Of a stretch of DNA of 64,000 bases, positions 41,906-51,128 are shown one piece after another; within the stretch, counting starts at the first letter, position 1; the number at the start of each line of letters is the position of its first letter. Origin of the DNA: Saccharothrix coeruleofusca (GTDB taxonomy: Bacteria > Actinomycetota > Actinomycetes > Mycobacteriales > Pseudonocardiaceae). The notes below the pieces were generated by a model. That model was given only the letters and a program-made list of their open reading frames with translations, was not told the DNA's origin and did no database searches. The position numbers and the translations under genes were made by a program. The DNA lies in assembly GCF_014648515.1 (NCBI RefSeq), contig NZ_BMRG01000018.1, positions 34,069-98,068 of the forward strand, given 5' to 3'.

Positions 41906-43177
41906 TCAGACCCTGGCTGGTGTGCGCGCCCGGCGCACGGCGGTCCCCAACCGCCGCACCAGTTCGTCGCACTCCCGCTCGGATATGACCAGTGGCGGCA
42001 TCAGGACGACGGTGTTGTCCGTCGAGGTGATGAGCAGCCCCTCGGCCGCGCACTCCTGGTGCACCCGAGCCATCGCGGAAGCGGACAGCGGCTCGCCCGC
42101 GTCGTCGCGCAACTCGACGCCGATCATCAGGCCGACCCCTCGGACGTCGTGCACGGGTAGTTCGGCCAGCCGGTCCTGCAACCGGCTCCCGCGCTCGCGC
42201 ACGGTCGCGAACAGCGTGCCGTCGGCCAGCACGTCCAGCACCGCCACGCCCGCGGCCATCGCCACCGGGTGCGCGTCGGCGGTCGAGCCGTGGGGGAACG
42301 CGAAGTCCGGCCGCGACAAGGCGGTGTCGAAGACCTCGTCCGTGGTCACCAGCGCGGCCAGCGGCACGTAGCCCGCGGTGATCCCCTTGCCCAGCACCAG
42401 CATGTCCGGCTCGACACCCTCCCACGCCATCCGGGACAGCGCGCCTGTGCGACCGAAGCCGGTGGTCACCTCGTCGGCGATCAGGTGGATGCCGTGCCGG
42501 TCGCACAGCTGCCGCACCCGCGCCAGCGCACCGGAAGGGGCGGGCACCACACCGGTGCCCAGCACCGGCTCCAGGATGATCGCGCTGACCTTATCCGGGC
42601 CCAGTCCGTCCACGGCGGCCCCCAGCGCGTCCAGGTCCCACGCGGGCACGTGGTGGACACCGGGCGGCAGGGGGCTCTGCAGCGCGTGCAGCTGCCTCTC
42701 CCCGCTGAGCGCGCTGGCCATCCCACCGGTGCCGTGGTAGCTCTTGCGGAACCCGATCACGGCCGTGCGGTCGTTCTCCCGCCGCACCTTGCGCAGGAAG
42801 CGGGACAGGAGGACCGCCGCGGTGGTCATCTGCGAGCCGGTGCTGCCGAACCGCACGTGCGACAGGCCGCCGGGCAGCGCGGACACCAGTCTCCTGGCGT
42901 ACTCCAGCGAGATCGCGGGCGGCTGCCGGTAGCGGATCACCTGCCCCACCGGCAGCGCGCGCAGCTGGGTGGTCATCGCGCCCACGACGGACCGCGCGCT
43001 GTAGCCGAGCGTGGTGTTCCACAGCGCGGCCCTGGCGTCGAGGAACCGGCTGCCCGAGGCGTCCCACACCCAGCAGCCGTCGCCGCGGGTGAGCGCGCTG
43101 CCACCGATGGTGCCGTCGCGCACTTGCTCGGGGGTGATGGAGTTGTACCAGAGAGCGTCGTCGGGGTTTCTGAGCAT
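41906..43177 (-). CDS. class III PLP aminotransferase
   Basis: 423 residues. PLP site: the Lys in MLVLGKGITAGYVPLAAL, metal/phosphate motif LIADEVTTGFGRTG (Asp for the pyridine nitrogen), GSTGSQMTTAA phosphate loop and HGSTADAHPVA. Class III enzymes usually transfer amino groups to or from terminal (omega) aldehydes or amines such as glutamate semialdehyde or 4-aminobutyrate. It is the last gene of the leftward operon, where a ProA-type reductase could provide an aldehyde substrate. GGAG before ATG at 43177 favours this start over ATG at 43249. Confidence 0.85.
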   Translation of the reverse strand: MLRNPDDALWYNSITPEQVRDGTIGGSALTRGDGCWVWDASGSRFLDARAALWNTTLGYSARSVVGAMTTQLRALPVGQVIRYRQPPAISLEYARRLVSALPGGLSHVRFGSTGSQMTTAAVLLSRFLRKVRRENDRTAVIGFRKSYHGTGGMASALSGERQLHALQSPLPPGVHHVPAWDLDALGAAVDGLGPDKVSAIILEPVLGTGVVPAPSGALARVRQLCDRHGIHLIADEVTTGFGRTGALSRMAWEGVEPDMLVLGKGITAGYVPLAALVTTDEVFDTALSRPDFAFPHGSTADAHPVAMAAGVAVLDVLADGTLFATVRERGSRLQDRLAELPVHDVRGVGLMIGVELRDDAGEPLSASAMARVHQECAAEGLLITSTDNTVVLMPPLVISERECDELVRRLGTAVRRARTPARV

Positions 43178-43267
43178 GGGCGGTCTCCGTCTTCTTCTCC
43201 CGAGAACTGCTTGCGGTTCCAGCGAAGTGCACCGAAGCGGGGTGCTCAAGGTGGCGGCAGGTTGTGG

Positions 43268-44089
43268 TCAGGTCCGGTCGCGGGCAACAAGTGCGCGCGC
43301 GGCGGTACCGCGGTGGGCGATCCGGACGCCGAGCAGCACCAGCGCGCAACCCGCCCACTGCCACGCCGTCGGGTGCCCGTCCAGCACGACCGCGGCCAGC
43401 AGCACCGCCGCCACCGGCTGGAGCAGCAGGGTCAGCGACGTGACCGCAGGCGGCAGGCGGGGCATGGACCGCGAGATCAGCAGCCAGCCCACGACCTGCC
43501 CGGTCACCGCGACCGCCGCCAGCCAGCCGTGCGCGGACCAGTGCGGTGCGAAGTCCACCTGGCGCACCAGCACGCCCGTCAACGCCGTGCAGACCGCCGC
43601 GGCCCCCGCGGCGACCGCCAACGGGGTCGCCGACAGCGCGGGGTCGCCGCTGACCTCCCCGAGCGCCAGCAGGAAGCCCGCGTAGGCCGCCGCGGCGGCC
43701 AGCGCCCACAGCACCCCCGCGACCGAGACCCGACCCCCGCCACCGGACACCAGCGCCACCCCCAGCAGCACCACCAGCACCACCTGGAGGTTGACCAGCA
43801 CCGTGGAGACATCCGCGCCCAGAGCGGCTATCGCGAAGTGCCAGCACACCAGGTCGACGGCGAAGAGCACACCGGCCAGCACCGCCGGGCGCGTCCGGAG
43901 CAGAGGCCACCCGCGGCGCTCGGTCCAGGCCAGCGCCGCCAGGAACGGCAGCGCGTAAGCGCAGCGGAAGACGGCCGCGGTGATCGGACCGGCGCCGCTG
44001 AGCTCGACCAGCGTCGCGGAGGAGGCGATGCAGGCCGCGCCCGCCGCCGCGGCCGAGGGCGCGCCGAGCCGGGCGTTCGGCTCGCTCAC
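43268..44089 (-). CDS. EamA-family (DMT) exporter
   Basis: 273 residues with ten transmembrane helices and two EamA repeats: PITAAVFRCAYALPFLAALA in the first half and PPAVTSLTLLLQPVAAVLLA in the second. DMT proteins move small metabolites such as amino acids. GTG at 44089 overlaps the adenylation-enzyme stop (GTGA), so it belongs to the biosynthetic operon, where export of product or intermediate is likely. Confidence 0.85.
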   Translation of the reverse strand: MSEPNARLGAPSAAAAGAACIASSATLVELSGAGPITAAVFRCAYALPFLAALAWTERRGWPLLRTRPAVLAGVLFAVDLVCWHFAIAALGADVSTVLVNLQVVLVVLLGVALVSGGGGRVSVAGVLWALAAAAAYAGFLLALGEVSGDPALSATPLAVAAGAAAVCTALTGVLVRQVDFAPHWSAHGWLAAVAVTGQVVGWLLISRSMPRLPPAVTSLTLLLQPVAAVLLAAVVLDGHPTAWQWAGCALVLLGVRIAHRGTAARALVARDRT

Positions 44090-45579
44090 CGGCTGCGGGC
44101 CAGCCGCTTGCGGTCCACCTTCCCGTTGCCGTTCAACGGCAGCTCGCTGATCCAGCGGTACTCGCGGGGCACCATGTAGCGCGGCAGCCGAGCGCCGACC
44201 AGTTCGGCCAGCTGGCCGGGGGGTACCCGCTGCCCGGTGTAGACCGCGCGCAGGTCGCTGTCGCCGTCGAAGACCACCACCGCGTCCTCGACGACGGGGT
44301 GCTCGCGCAGCAGCGCTTCGATCTCGCCCAGCTCCACCCGGTAGCCGTGGATCTTGACCTGGCTGTCCAGCCTGCCCATGTGCAGCAGGCCGTGCTCGTC
44401 GTCCGCGCGCACCCGGTCGCCGGTGCGGTACCAGTGCTCGGTGGTCACCGCTCGCCCGCCCTCGTGGACCCTGGCCACCGCACCGGGTTCCCAGGCCAGG
44501 AAGCGCCCCGCGTTGTCAGCGGGGTCCAGGTAGCCCGCGAATCGCTGCGGACCGCGCACGCACAGCTCGCCCTCGTTCGCGGGCCTGCCGTCCTCGCCGA
44601 GCACCACGTGCTCCAGGTGGGGGTACGCCCACCCGATCGGGACGGTCTGGTTGGCAGTGCTGGGCCAGTGGTCGGCGTTCTCGGGCAGTCGGTAGCCGGT
44701 GCACGTGATGGTCAGCTCGGTGGGGCCGTAGATGTTCTCCACCGCGCTGCCGGGCGCGGCGGCCCGCCAGGCCCGCGCCTGCTGGAGGGTCAGCTGCTCG
44801 CCTGCGAACAGGCTCAGCCGCAGGCTCGGCATGGCCCCCTCGGGCAGCCTGCGCATCCGCCGGGCCAGCGAGATCACCGACGGCACCGAGAACCAGTGCG
44901 TGATCCCGCGCGCGCTGACGAAGCCCACCGGGTCGAACACCTCCTCCCGACTGGGCACCACCAGCGTCGCGCCGGAGCTCCAGGCCAGGAACATGTCGAA
45001 CACCGACGGGTCGAAGGTGAGGTCGAAGGTCTGCGACAGCAGGCAGCCCGGTCCCAGCCGGTAGCGCGCCAGGTTGTGCTCCAGGTAGGCCGACAGGTTG
45101 CGGTTGGTGATGGGTACGCCCTTCGGCGCACCGGTCGAGCCCGAGGTGAACAGCACGTAGGCGGTGTCGTCGGGCAGGCCCGCGTACGGCGGCACCGGTC
45201 CCGGCTGGACTGCCTCGCCCTGGCGCAGCACGGTCCACGGGCCCGGCGGCGGTTGGGCGCCGTCCTGGACCACGACCACGTCCAGCCTCGCCAGGCGGGA
45301 CGTGGTGGCGTTGCGGGAGTCCGGGAAGGCCGGGTTCAACGGCACGACCGTCGCGCCCAGCCGCAGCGCGGCCAGGTAGCCCAAGTAGGCCAGCGGCTGC
45401 CGGGCGGCCAGCAGGCCGACGGTGCGCGGCGGGCGGCCGTGCGCGCCGACCAGTTCCGCGGCCGTGCGCTCCACCGCCCGGCGCAGCCGCGCGTAGGTGA
45501 AGGCGGTTCCGCCCACGACCAGGGCGGTCCGCTCGGGGTGCCGCCGCGCGGCGGCGTCGACCAGTTCGAATGGCGTCAT
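44086..45579 (-). CDS. stand-alone amino acid adenylation enzyme (A1)
   Basis: 497 residues. All core motifs are present: A3 YVLFTSGSTGAPKGVPITNR, A5 VENIYGPTELT, A7 HWYRTGDRVR, A8 GRLDSQVKIHGYRVELGEIE and A10 PLNGNGKVDRKRL. The stretch LLSQTFDLTFDPSVFDMFLAW is like free-standing prolyl-AMP ligases of the PigI/PltF group and related amino acid activators. It should form an aminoacyl-AMP and load an ACP in trans. It has no carrier or condensation domain. ATG at 45579 overlaps the PPTase stop. Substrate not decidable; proline-like is one possibility. Confidence 0.85.
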   Translation of the reverse strand: MTPFELVDAAARRHPERTALVVGGTAFTYARLRRAVERTAAELVGAHGRPPRTVGLLAARQPLAYLGYLAALRLGATVVPLNPAFPDSRNATTSRLARLDVVVVQDGAQPPPGPWTVLRQGEAVQPGPVPPYAGLPDDTAYVLFTSGSTGAPKGVPITNRNLSAYLEHNLARYRLGPGCLLSQTFDLTFDPSVFDMFLAWSSGATLVVPSREEVFDPVGFVSARGITHWFSVPSVISLARRMRRLPEGAMPSLRLSLFAGEQLTLQQARAWRAAAPGSAVENIYGPTELTITCTGYRLPENADHWPSTANQTVPIGWAYPHLEHVVLGEDGRPANEGELCVRGPQRFAGYLDPADNAGRFLAWEPGAVARVHEGGRAVTTEHWYRTGDRVRADDEHGLLHMGRLDSQVKIHGYRVELGEIEALLREHPVVEDAVVVFDGDSDLRAVYTGQRVPPGQLAELVGARLPRYMVPREYRWISELPLNGNGKVDRKRLARSR

Positions 45580-46172
45580 CTCCGCATCCCTTCTTCCGCT
45601 GGTGGTCCGAACGCGCACGACACCGGGGCGGCCCACCGGTCCGGCCAGCTCACCCAGCGCAGCCCGCGCCACCGCCCGCGGTGCTGCCCCGGCGCCACGG
45701 GCACCGTCCACGGTCGTCCGGCCAGTCCCAGGCCCAGCGCCTTGACGCAGGCCTCCTGCACCGTCCAGATCCGGGTGAACTCGCGCGCCCGCCGGTCGGC
45801 GGGCAGCCGGTCCAGCACCGCCACCGCGTCGGGGGCGCAGCACCGCCGCAGCACCGCGCGGTCGACCGGCGCGGGGCGTTCGACGTCCACACCGACCGGG
45901 CACCCCAGTCCGATGGCGGCGGCGACCAGGCCGCTGGAGTGCGAGACGGAGATGCCCACTTCGGGTCGGTCCGGCAGGTGCGGACGCCCGGACGGCTCGA
46001 CGGCGATGGCGTCGTCGCCCCGACCGGTGTGCCTGCGCAGCAGCCCGCGCAGCAGGGCGCGACCGGCCAGGTGCTCACGCGCCCGCCACGGCGGCATCCC
46101 CTCCGCGGAGTCCAGACCGGACGGCGGGAGGTCGTCCAGCCGGCCGACCGCCACCCGCGTCCACCCGGTCAC
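45576..46172 (-). CDS. 4'-phosphopantetheinyl transferase (Sfp type)
   Basis: 198 residues with Sfp motifs: AREHLAGRALLRGLL, EVGISVSHSSGLVAAAIG, GVDVERPAPVD (metal ligands) and FTRIWTVQEACVKALG. In the last, the usual W-x-x-K-E-A has Gln in place of Lys. It would convert the cluster's four carrier domains to the holo form. GTG at 46172 overlaps the upstream flavoprotein stop, and the stop overlaps A1. Confidence 0.88.
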   Translation of the reverse strand: MTGWTRVAVGRLDDLPPSGLDSAEGMPPWRAREHLAGRALLRGLLRRHTGRGDDAIAVEPSGRPHLPDRPEVGISVSHSSGLVAAAIGLGCPVGVDVERPAPVDRAVLRRCCAPDAVAVLDRLPADRRAREFTRIWTVQEACVKALGLGLAGRPWTVPVAPGQHRGRWRGLRWVSWPDRWAAPVSCAFGPPAEEGMRR

Positions 46173-47206
46173 GGCAGCGGCTCCAGGAGTTGACGGGTGT
46201 GGGCGGCGATACCGCCGAGCATGGTGTCCGTGGTGCCTCCCGCCACGCCCCACATCGCCGCGGCGGCGCGCAGCTCGTGCAGCCCACCGGTGCCGAACGC
46301 CTCGGCCCCCCGCAGGGCGGCGCACTCGGCCAGCACCTCGTCCACCGCCTCGGCCGCCGACGCCTTCACCACCATGGCGTGCGCGGCGTCCTCGGCCGTC
46401 CGGCACAGCGCGTCCAGCCTCCGCTGCACCAGCACGCAGCGCGCGAACCGCCGACGGACGACCTCGTCGTCCCACAGCGGCGCTCCGCCTCGCCGCGCCC
46501 CGGCCAGATGGCGGTAGGTCTCGACGAGCACGCGGCGCAGCAGCGCCGCCGCCCACGCCCCGCCCACCAGGCGTTCGGCGATCATGCCGTGCGCGAACCG
46601 GGCCAGGCCCTGGCCAGGGCGGCCGACCAGGTGGGCCGCGTCCAACCGGACCTGGTCCAACCGCACGGAACCGATGCCCGAGCCGTCGAACAGCCGGGTG
46701 GTCGCGGCCTCGGTGGAGACGCCGGGGGCGTTCGCGGGCACCAGCACCGTGGTGAAGCTGGTGAAGTGCTCGCCCGGCCGGTGCCGGGCGAGCACCAGGA
46801 AGTGGTCGGCGCGGGTGGCGTTGGTGATCCACCGCTTGCCCCCGTCCACCACCACCCGGTCGCCGTCGATCCGCACCGAGGTGCCCAGCGCGGTGAGGTC
46901 GGACCCCGCGGCGGCGTCGTCGGTGGCGGCCAGCGCGACCACCGCCTCGCCGCGCAGCGCGGACTCGGCAACCGCGCGCGCCACCTCGCCGCTGCCCGCA
47001 TCCAGCAGGGCGGGCAGCGCGGAGGAGATCTGCACGCACACGCCGAGCGCCACGCCCAGCGAGCACCGCGCGTCGACCTCCAGCATGAGCTCGCGCGCCC
47101 GCGTCAGGTCGACCCGCACGCGGCTGCCGCTGTCCCGGTACAGCTCGCGCAGCGCGCCGCGCTCACCGAGGGCGCGCCAGATCCCCTCAGCGCAGGTGCC
47201 GGGCAA
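46169..47206 (-). CDS. acyl-CoA-dehydrogenase-like flavoprotein (ACAD1)
   Basis: 345 residues, slightly short for the family and starting at TTG 47206. FAD/substrate motifs: VVALAATDDAAAGSDLTALG, GGKRWITNATRADHFLVLAR, FTTVLVPANAPGV, and the C-terminal FAD loop AMWGVAGGTTDTMLGG. In carrier-protein clusters such enzymes oxidise ACP-bound aminoacyl groups (PigA/AnaB type), making alpha,beta-unsaturated or pyrroline units. It overlaps ACAD2 by 20 bases. The two may form a heteromer or act in sequence. Whether the catalytic Glu is conserved cannot be settled without alignment. Confidence 0.8.
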   Translation of the reverse strand: MPGTCAEGIWRALGERGALRELYRDSGSRVRVDLTRARELMLEVDARCSLGVALGVCVQISSALPALLDAGSGEVARAVAESALRGEAVVALAATDDAAAGSDLTALGTSVRIDGDRVVVDGGKRWITNATRADHFLVLARHRPGEHFTSFTTVLVPANAPGVSTEAATTRLFDGSGIGSVRLDQVRLDAAHLVGRPGQGLARFAHGMIAERLVGGAWAAALLRRVLVETYRHLAGARRGGAPLWDDEVVRRRFARCVLVQRRLDALCRTAEDAAHAMVVKASAAEAVDEVLAECAALRGAEAFGTGGLHELRAAAAMWGVAGGTTDTMLGGIAAHTRQLLEPLP

Positions 47207-48365
47207 AGCGCACCTCCTGGTCCATCAGCACCAGGGCGCCGTCGGCCGCGCGCAGCCGGTCGTTGCTGTAGTTCAGCGGTGCGGACCGCAGGTCGCGCAG
47301 CGCGCGTTCCAGCGCCAGCGGCGAGTTCCTCAGGTAACCGTGCCGCATGCCCACCAGCTCGACCAGGTCCTCGACCGCGGCGACGCACTGCTCCGACGCG
47401 GTCAGCTTGACCGCGTTGAGCAGCAGCTGCACGGGGTGCGACGCCGGGTCGGCACCGCTCGCCAGCACCGAGACGGCGTGCTGGATCAGCGAGTGCACGC
47501 CGTCCAGCCGCTCGCGGACCCGTGAGAGCCGGTGCAGCAGCAGGTCCGAGCCCAGGTCCCGGCGCTTGCGCTCAGCGGGTTCGCGCAGCATCCGCACCGT
47601 GCGCGCCAGCGCGCCCGAGGCCGCGCCCAGCCAGCACGCCGCCCACCCCAGGTGCGCGTACGGCGCGAAGCACAGCACCGCCATCTCCGGGAACTTCCCG
47701 TGTTCGCCCACCACCTGGTCGGCGGGCACATCACCGGTGATGCGCATCGGCACGCTGTGCGTGGCGCGCATCCCCAGCGGGTTCCAGCCGCCCTCGGCGG
47801 TCAGCTCGACCTGGTCGCGATCGGCGTAGACCAGGGAGACCTGGCCGGGGGACACCGCGCCGGGCCGTCGCATGGTGATCAGGAACCCGTCCGCGTGCAG
47901 GCCACCGGTCACGACGGGGGCGAACCGGTCGACGTGCAGCACGTCCCGGTCGGCGCTCAGCTCCGCGCCGGAGGACAGCAGGTGCCCGCCCGTGCCCGCC
48001 TCGGTGGTCACCGACGCCAGGTAGACCTCGCCGCGGGCGACGCCTGGCAGGACGTTCCGCGCCAGTCCGGGGCCCGCGAACCGGGCCAGCGTCGCCACCT
48101 GCTGGCAGTGCATGGTGAAGATCATCCCGACGGACGTGCAGTCGCGGGACAGCGCGGAGCTGACCCGCACCACGTCGGCGGTCGTGCCCCCCGCCCCGCC
48201 GTGCTCGACCGGAACCGGGAGGCCCAGCAGTCCGGTCTCCCGCATCGCGGTCAGCGCCTCCACCGGGAAGCGGGCCAGCTCGTCGGTCTCGGCCGCGTGC
48301 CGCGCGGCGACTTCCCGCACCACGGCGACCTGGTGGTCCACGTCGTGCGGCGTTGTCAGGGTCAT
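47187..48365 (-). CDS. acyl-CoA-dehydrogenase-like flavoprotein (ACAD2)
   Basis: 392 residues. N-terminal helical domain with LLGLPVPVEHGGAGGTTADV, middle beta domain VYLASVTTEAGTGGHLLSSG and WNPLGMRATHSVPMRITGDV, C-terminal helical domain ending MRHGYLRNSPLALERALRDL. The sequence is closer to the dehydrogenase/monooxygenase-like branch than to classical fatty-acid enzymes. ATG at 48365 overlaps the decarboxylase stop (ATGA). It likely acts on a carrier-bound aminoacyl chain together with ACAD1. Confidence 0.82.
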   Translation of the reverse strand: MTLTTPHDVDHQVAVVREVAARHAAETDELARFPVEALTAMRETGLLGLPVPVEHGGAGGTTADVVRVSSALSRDCTSVGMIFTMHCQQVATLARFAGPGLARNVLPGVARGEVYLASVTTEAGTGGHLLSSGAELSADRDVLHVDRFAPVVTGGLHADGFLITMRRPGAVSPGQVSLVYADRDQVELTAEGGWNPLGMRATHSVPMRITGDVPADQVVGEHGKFPEMAVLCFAPYAHLGWAACWLGAASGALARTVRMLREPAERKRRDLGSDLLLHRLSRVRERLDGVHSLIQHAVSVLASGADPASHPVQLLLNAVKLTASEQCVAAVEDLVELVGMRHGYLRNSPLALERALRDLRSAPLNYSNDRLRAADGALVLMDQEVRFARHLR

Positions 48366-49636
48366 GACAGATCACCCGCCATCGCGAAGGGTTGGGGGAG
48401 TGCGGCGGCCAGCCGCTCGCGCCGCACCGCCAAGCGGGTGCTCTCCAGCACCCGGCCGCCGTCCACGACGACCTCGGCGGGCATGGGGTGGCCCAGGAAC
48501 AGCGCCAGGCTGGCGGACAGGCCGTAGGCGCCCACGTTGGGCACCACGGCGACCTCACCGGGGCGGAAGTCGGGCACCGCTGCCGACCGGGTCCAGCTGT
48601 CCAGCGGCGTGCACAGCGGTCCGACGGCCAGCGCGCCGTCCTCGCCCGCCGCCGCCCCGGTGACACCCGGTCGGTTCGGGTCGACCAGGTCCGGTGAGAT
48701 GACCGGGACCCGGCGCAGGCCCGACATGCCGCCCAGGTGGTTGATGCCGGACTCGAACACGACGATCCGCTTGCCGTGCGACCACTTGACCTCCAGCGCC
48801 CTGGTCACCAACCTGCCGCAGGTGGAGGTGAGGTAGCGGCCGGACTCGAAGACCACCTCGGGCGCACCGCCGCGCCAGCCGGGGAAGTCCCGGTCCAGCA
48901 GCGCCGCCACCCGCGCGGCCAGGGTGGGGAACCGGGGCAGCTCGCCCGCGTGCGCGTACGGCGCGCCGAACCCGCCGCCGAGGTCGAGTGTGCGGAAGGA
49001 CGTGCCCAACCGGTCGCGCAGCCGCGCGGCCACCCCGATCGCGATGGTGAACTGCTCAACCAGGTGGTCCTCGTCGGTCATGTTGGTGGCCATGTAGAGG
49101 TGCAGCCCCACCAGGTCCAGGTTCGCGCGGCCGGTGAACGCCCGCGGCCTGCCCGCCACCCAGTCGACGTCCGCGCCGAACTGCGAGGGCACCCCCGTCA
49201 TCGCCAGGCCCACGCCCGGCACCGGCTCGTTGGCGTTGACCCGGAGCAGGTACCGCAACCGCACGCCGTGCTCGCCCGCGATCCCGTCGAGCTGGTCCAG
49301 CGAGCGGGGCGAGTCCGCGGAGAACTCGCGCACCCCCAGGGCCACGGCGCGACGCACGTCCTCGTCGCGCTTGGCGGGCCCGGTGTAGAGCACCTCCGCG
49401 GCGGGGAAGCCCGCGTCCAGCGCGGCGCGCAGCTCGCCGGGCGAGCTGACCTCGGCCCGGCAGCCCCGGTCTCGCAGGCAGCCCAGCAGCGCGGGGTGCG
49501 GGTTGGCCTTGAGCGAGTAGTACAACCCGCTGGGACGAGGCAGCGCGCGGCGCAGCAGTTCGTGCGACCGGCGCACCTCGGCCAGGTCGTACACGTAGGC
49601 GGGGGTGTCGAGCGCGGCCAGGTCGATCTCAGGCAT
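48362..49636 (-). CDS. group IV PLP-dependent decarboxylase (BtrK/VinO-like by context)
   Basis: 424 residues, alanine-racemase-type barrel. PLP Lys in GLYYSLKANPHPALL (about 45), Gly loop LDLGGGFGAPYAHAGELP, phosphate/Arg region VFESGRYL, and catalytic Cys in VGPLCTPLD (about 350). Group IV members include diaminopimelate, ornithine and arginine decarboxylases. In biosynthetic clusters beside an ACP and an adenylating enzyme they decarboxylate ACP-bound acidic amino acids (BtrK in butirosin, VinO in vicenistatin). Neighbouring A2 and ACP1 genes support that role. The stop overlaps ACAD2. Confidence 0.85.
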   Translation of the reverse strand: MPEIDLAALDTPAYVYDLAEVRRSHELLRRALPRPSGLYYSLKANPHPALLGCLRDRGCRAEVSSPGELRAALDAGFPAAEVLYTGPAKRDEDVRRAVALGVREFSADSPRSLDQLDGIAGEHGVRLRYLLRVNANEPVPGVGLAMTGVPSQFGADVDWVAGRPRAFTGRANLDLVGLHLYMATNMTDEDHLVEQFTIAIGVAARLRDRLGTSFRTLDLGGGFGAPYAHAGELPRFPTLAARVAALLDRDFPGWRGGAPEVVFESGRYLTSTCGRLVTRALEVKWSHGKRIVVFESGINHLGGMSGLRRVPVISPDLVDPNRPGVTGAAAGEDGALAVGPLCTPLDSWTRSAAVPDFRPGEVAVVPNVGAYGLSASLALFLGHPMPAEVVVDGGRVLESTRLAVRRERLAAALPQPFAMAGDLS

Positions 49637-51125
49637 CGGTGCTCTCCCTCAGCAGCGCCAGCAGCGCCTTCTTGTCGGTCTTGCCGTTGGCGTTCACCGG
49701 CAGCGCGTCGAGCACCAGGCACCGCGCGGGCACCTTGAAGTCCTCCAGCCGCGCCGCCAGCAGGCGCAGCACCTGACCCGGCTCCACCGTCGCGGCGACG
49801 ACCAGGACCGCGTGGTCCCGCTCCGGTGCGGGCGGCAGCACGGCCGCGGCGTCCACGCCGTCCAACCCGCGCGCCGCCGCCTCCACCTCCACCGCGCTGA
49901 CCCGGAAGCCCTGCTGCTTGTAGACGTCGTCGCGCCTGCCCAGGAAGTGCAGGTGGCCGTCCTCGTCCAGCCAGCCGTAGTCACCGCTGCGCAGCTCCGG
50001 GAACAGGCCGTCCACCAGCGGAAAGCGCTGCGCGCTCAGCTCAGGCCTGCGCCAGTAGCCCGCCATCACGTGCGGGCCGCGCACGGTGAGCTCGCCCGGC
50101 TCACCGTCGGGCAGGCGGTTGCCTCGCTCGTCGACGGTGAAGACCTCGGTGCCCGGCAGCGGTCTGCCGACCGCGTCGGGGCGCGCCAAGTCCTCGTCCG
50201 GGTCCATGATGGACACCCGCTTGCACTCGGTGAGGCCGAACATCAACTGCACCCGCAGGCGCGGAAGCAGTGCGCGCAGGCCTCGCAGCACGTCACGCGA
50301 CACCGCGGCCCCGGTGTTGGTCATCAGCCGCAGCGGGGCGGTCCGCGAGGGATCGCGCCGCAGCAGCCGCAGCAGCGCCGCCGCGACCGGCGGCACCGCG
50401 GGCAGCACGGTGGCCCGCACCCGCGCCAGGTTCGAGACCAGGCTGGGACCTGCCTCCGCGGCGTCGCCGACCACCACATGCGATCCGCCGAGGACGCCGA
50501 GGAACAGTTGGTAGAGGCCGTAGTCGAAGGACAGCGGCAGCGGGCAGTAGACCACGTCGTCCGGCTGGTAGCGCAGCCGCGAGTGGATCGCCTCGGCGGC
50601 GAACACGACCTGGGCGTGGGTCGACACGACCGCCTTGGGCAGCGCGGTGGTGCCGGAGGTGTAGATCAGCAGCACCGGGTCCACCGCGAGCGGGGGCACG
50701 CCACCGGCCCGCTCGCCCGTCTCGACGCCGGACCGATCGGTCAGCTCCTCCAGCGACACGACCGCGATGCCGCGCTCCCGCGCCGTCCTCCCGGCTTCGG
50801 GGTCGGCGGTGACCAGCAGACCGGGACCACAGTCGTCCAGGATGTGCTCGAGCGCGTGGCCGCGCACCTGCTCGTGAATCACCGCCAGGGCCACGCCGAC
50901 GCGCGAAGCCCCAAAGACCAGGGCGGCCAACCGGGGGTCGTTCGGCGTGCGGACGACCACGCGGTCGCCCCGCCGCAGGCCGCACCTGACCAGCTCGGCC
51001 GCCACGCCCAGGCTGAGCGAGCGCACCTGCCGGTAGTCCAGTTCCAGGCCCTTGCCGCTGAACGCGGGCGCCGCACCGCGCCGTTCGACGGCTTCGTCGA
51101 GCAGTTCGTGCACCAACCGCGCCAC
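49629..51125 (-). CDS. stand-alone adenylating enzyme (A2)
   Basis: 498 residues of ANL superfamily: A3 LLIYTSGTTALPKAVVSTHA, A5 QLMFGLTECKRVSIM, A7 RSGDYGWLDEDGHLHF, A8 GRRDDVYKQQGFRVSAVEVE and A10 PVNANGKTDKKAL. The A5 region with CKRVSIM, and a motif set closer to acyl- or aryl-acid ligases than to NRPS A domains, set it apart from A1. It lies between the ACP1 and decarboxylase genes and is the best candidate to load ACP1. GTG at 51125 is 3 bases after the ACP1 stop. Confidence 0.82.
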   Translation of the reverse strand: MARLVHELLDEAVERRGAAPAFSGKGLELDYRQVRSLSLGVAAELVRCGLRRGDRVVVRTPNDPRLAALVFGASRVGVALAVIHEQVRGHALEHILDDCGPGLLVTADPEAGRTARERGIAVVSLEELTDRSGVETGERAGGVPPLAVDPVLLIYTSGTTALPKAVVSTHAQVVFAAEAIHSRLRYQPDDVVYCPLPLSFDYGLYQLFLGVLGGSHVVVGDAAEAGPSLVSNLARVRATVLPAVPPVAAALLRLLRRDPSRTAPLRLMTNTGAAVSRDVLRGLRALLPRLRVQLMFGLTECKRVSIMDPDEDLARPDAVGRPLPGTEVFTVDERGNRLPDGEPGELTVRGPHVMAGYWRRPELSAQRFPLVDGLFPELRSGDYGWLDEDGHLHFLGRRDDVYKQQGFRVSAVEVEAAARGLDGVDAAAVLPPAPERDHAVLVVAATVEPGQVLRLLAARLEDFKVPARCLVLDALPVNANGKTDKKALLALLRESTDA

Positions 51126-51128
51126 CGC

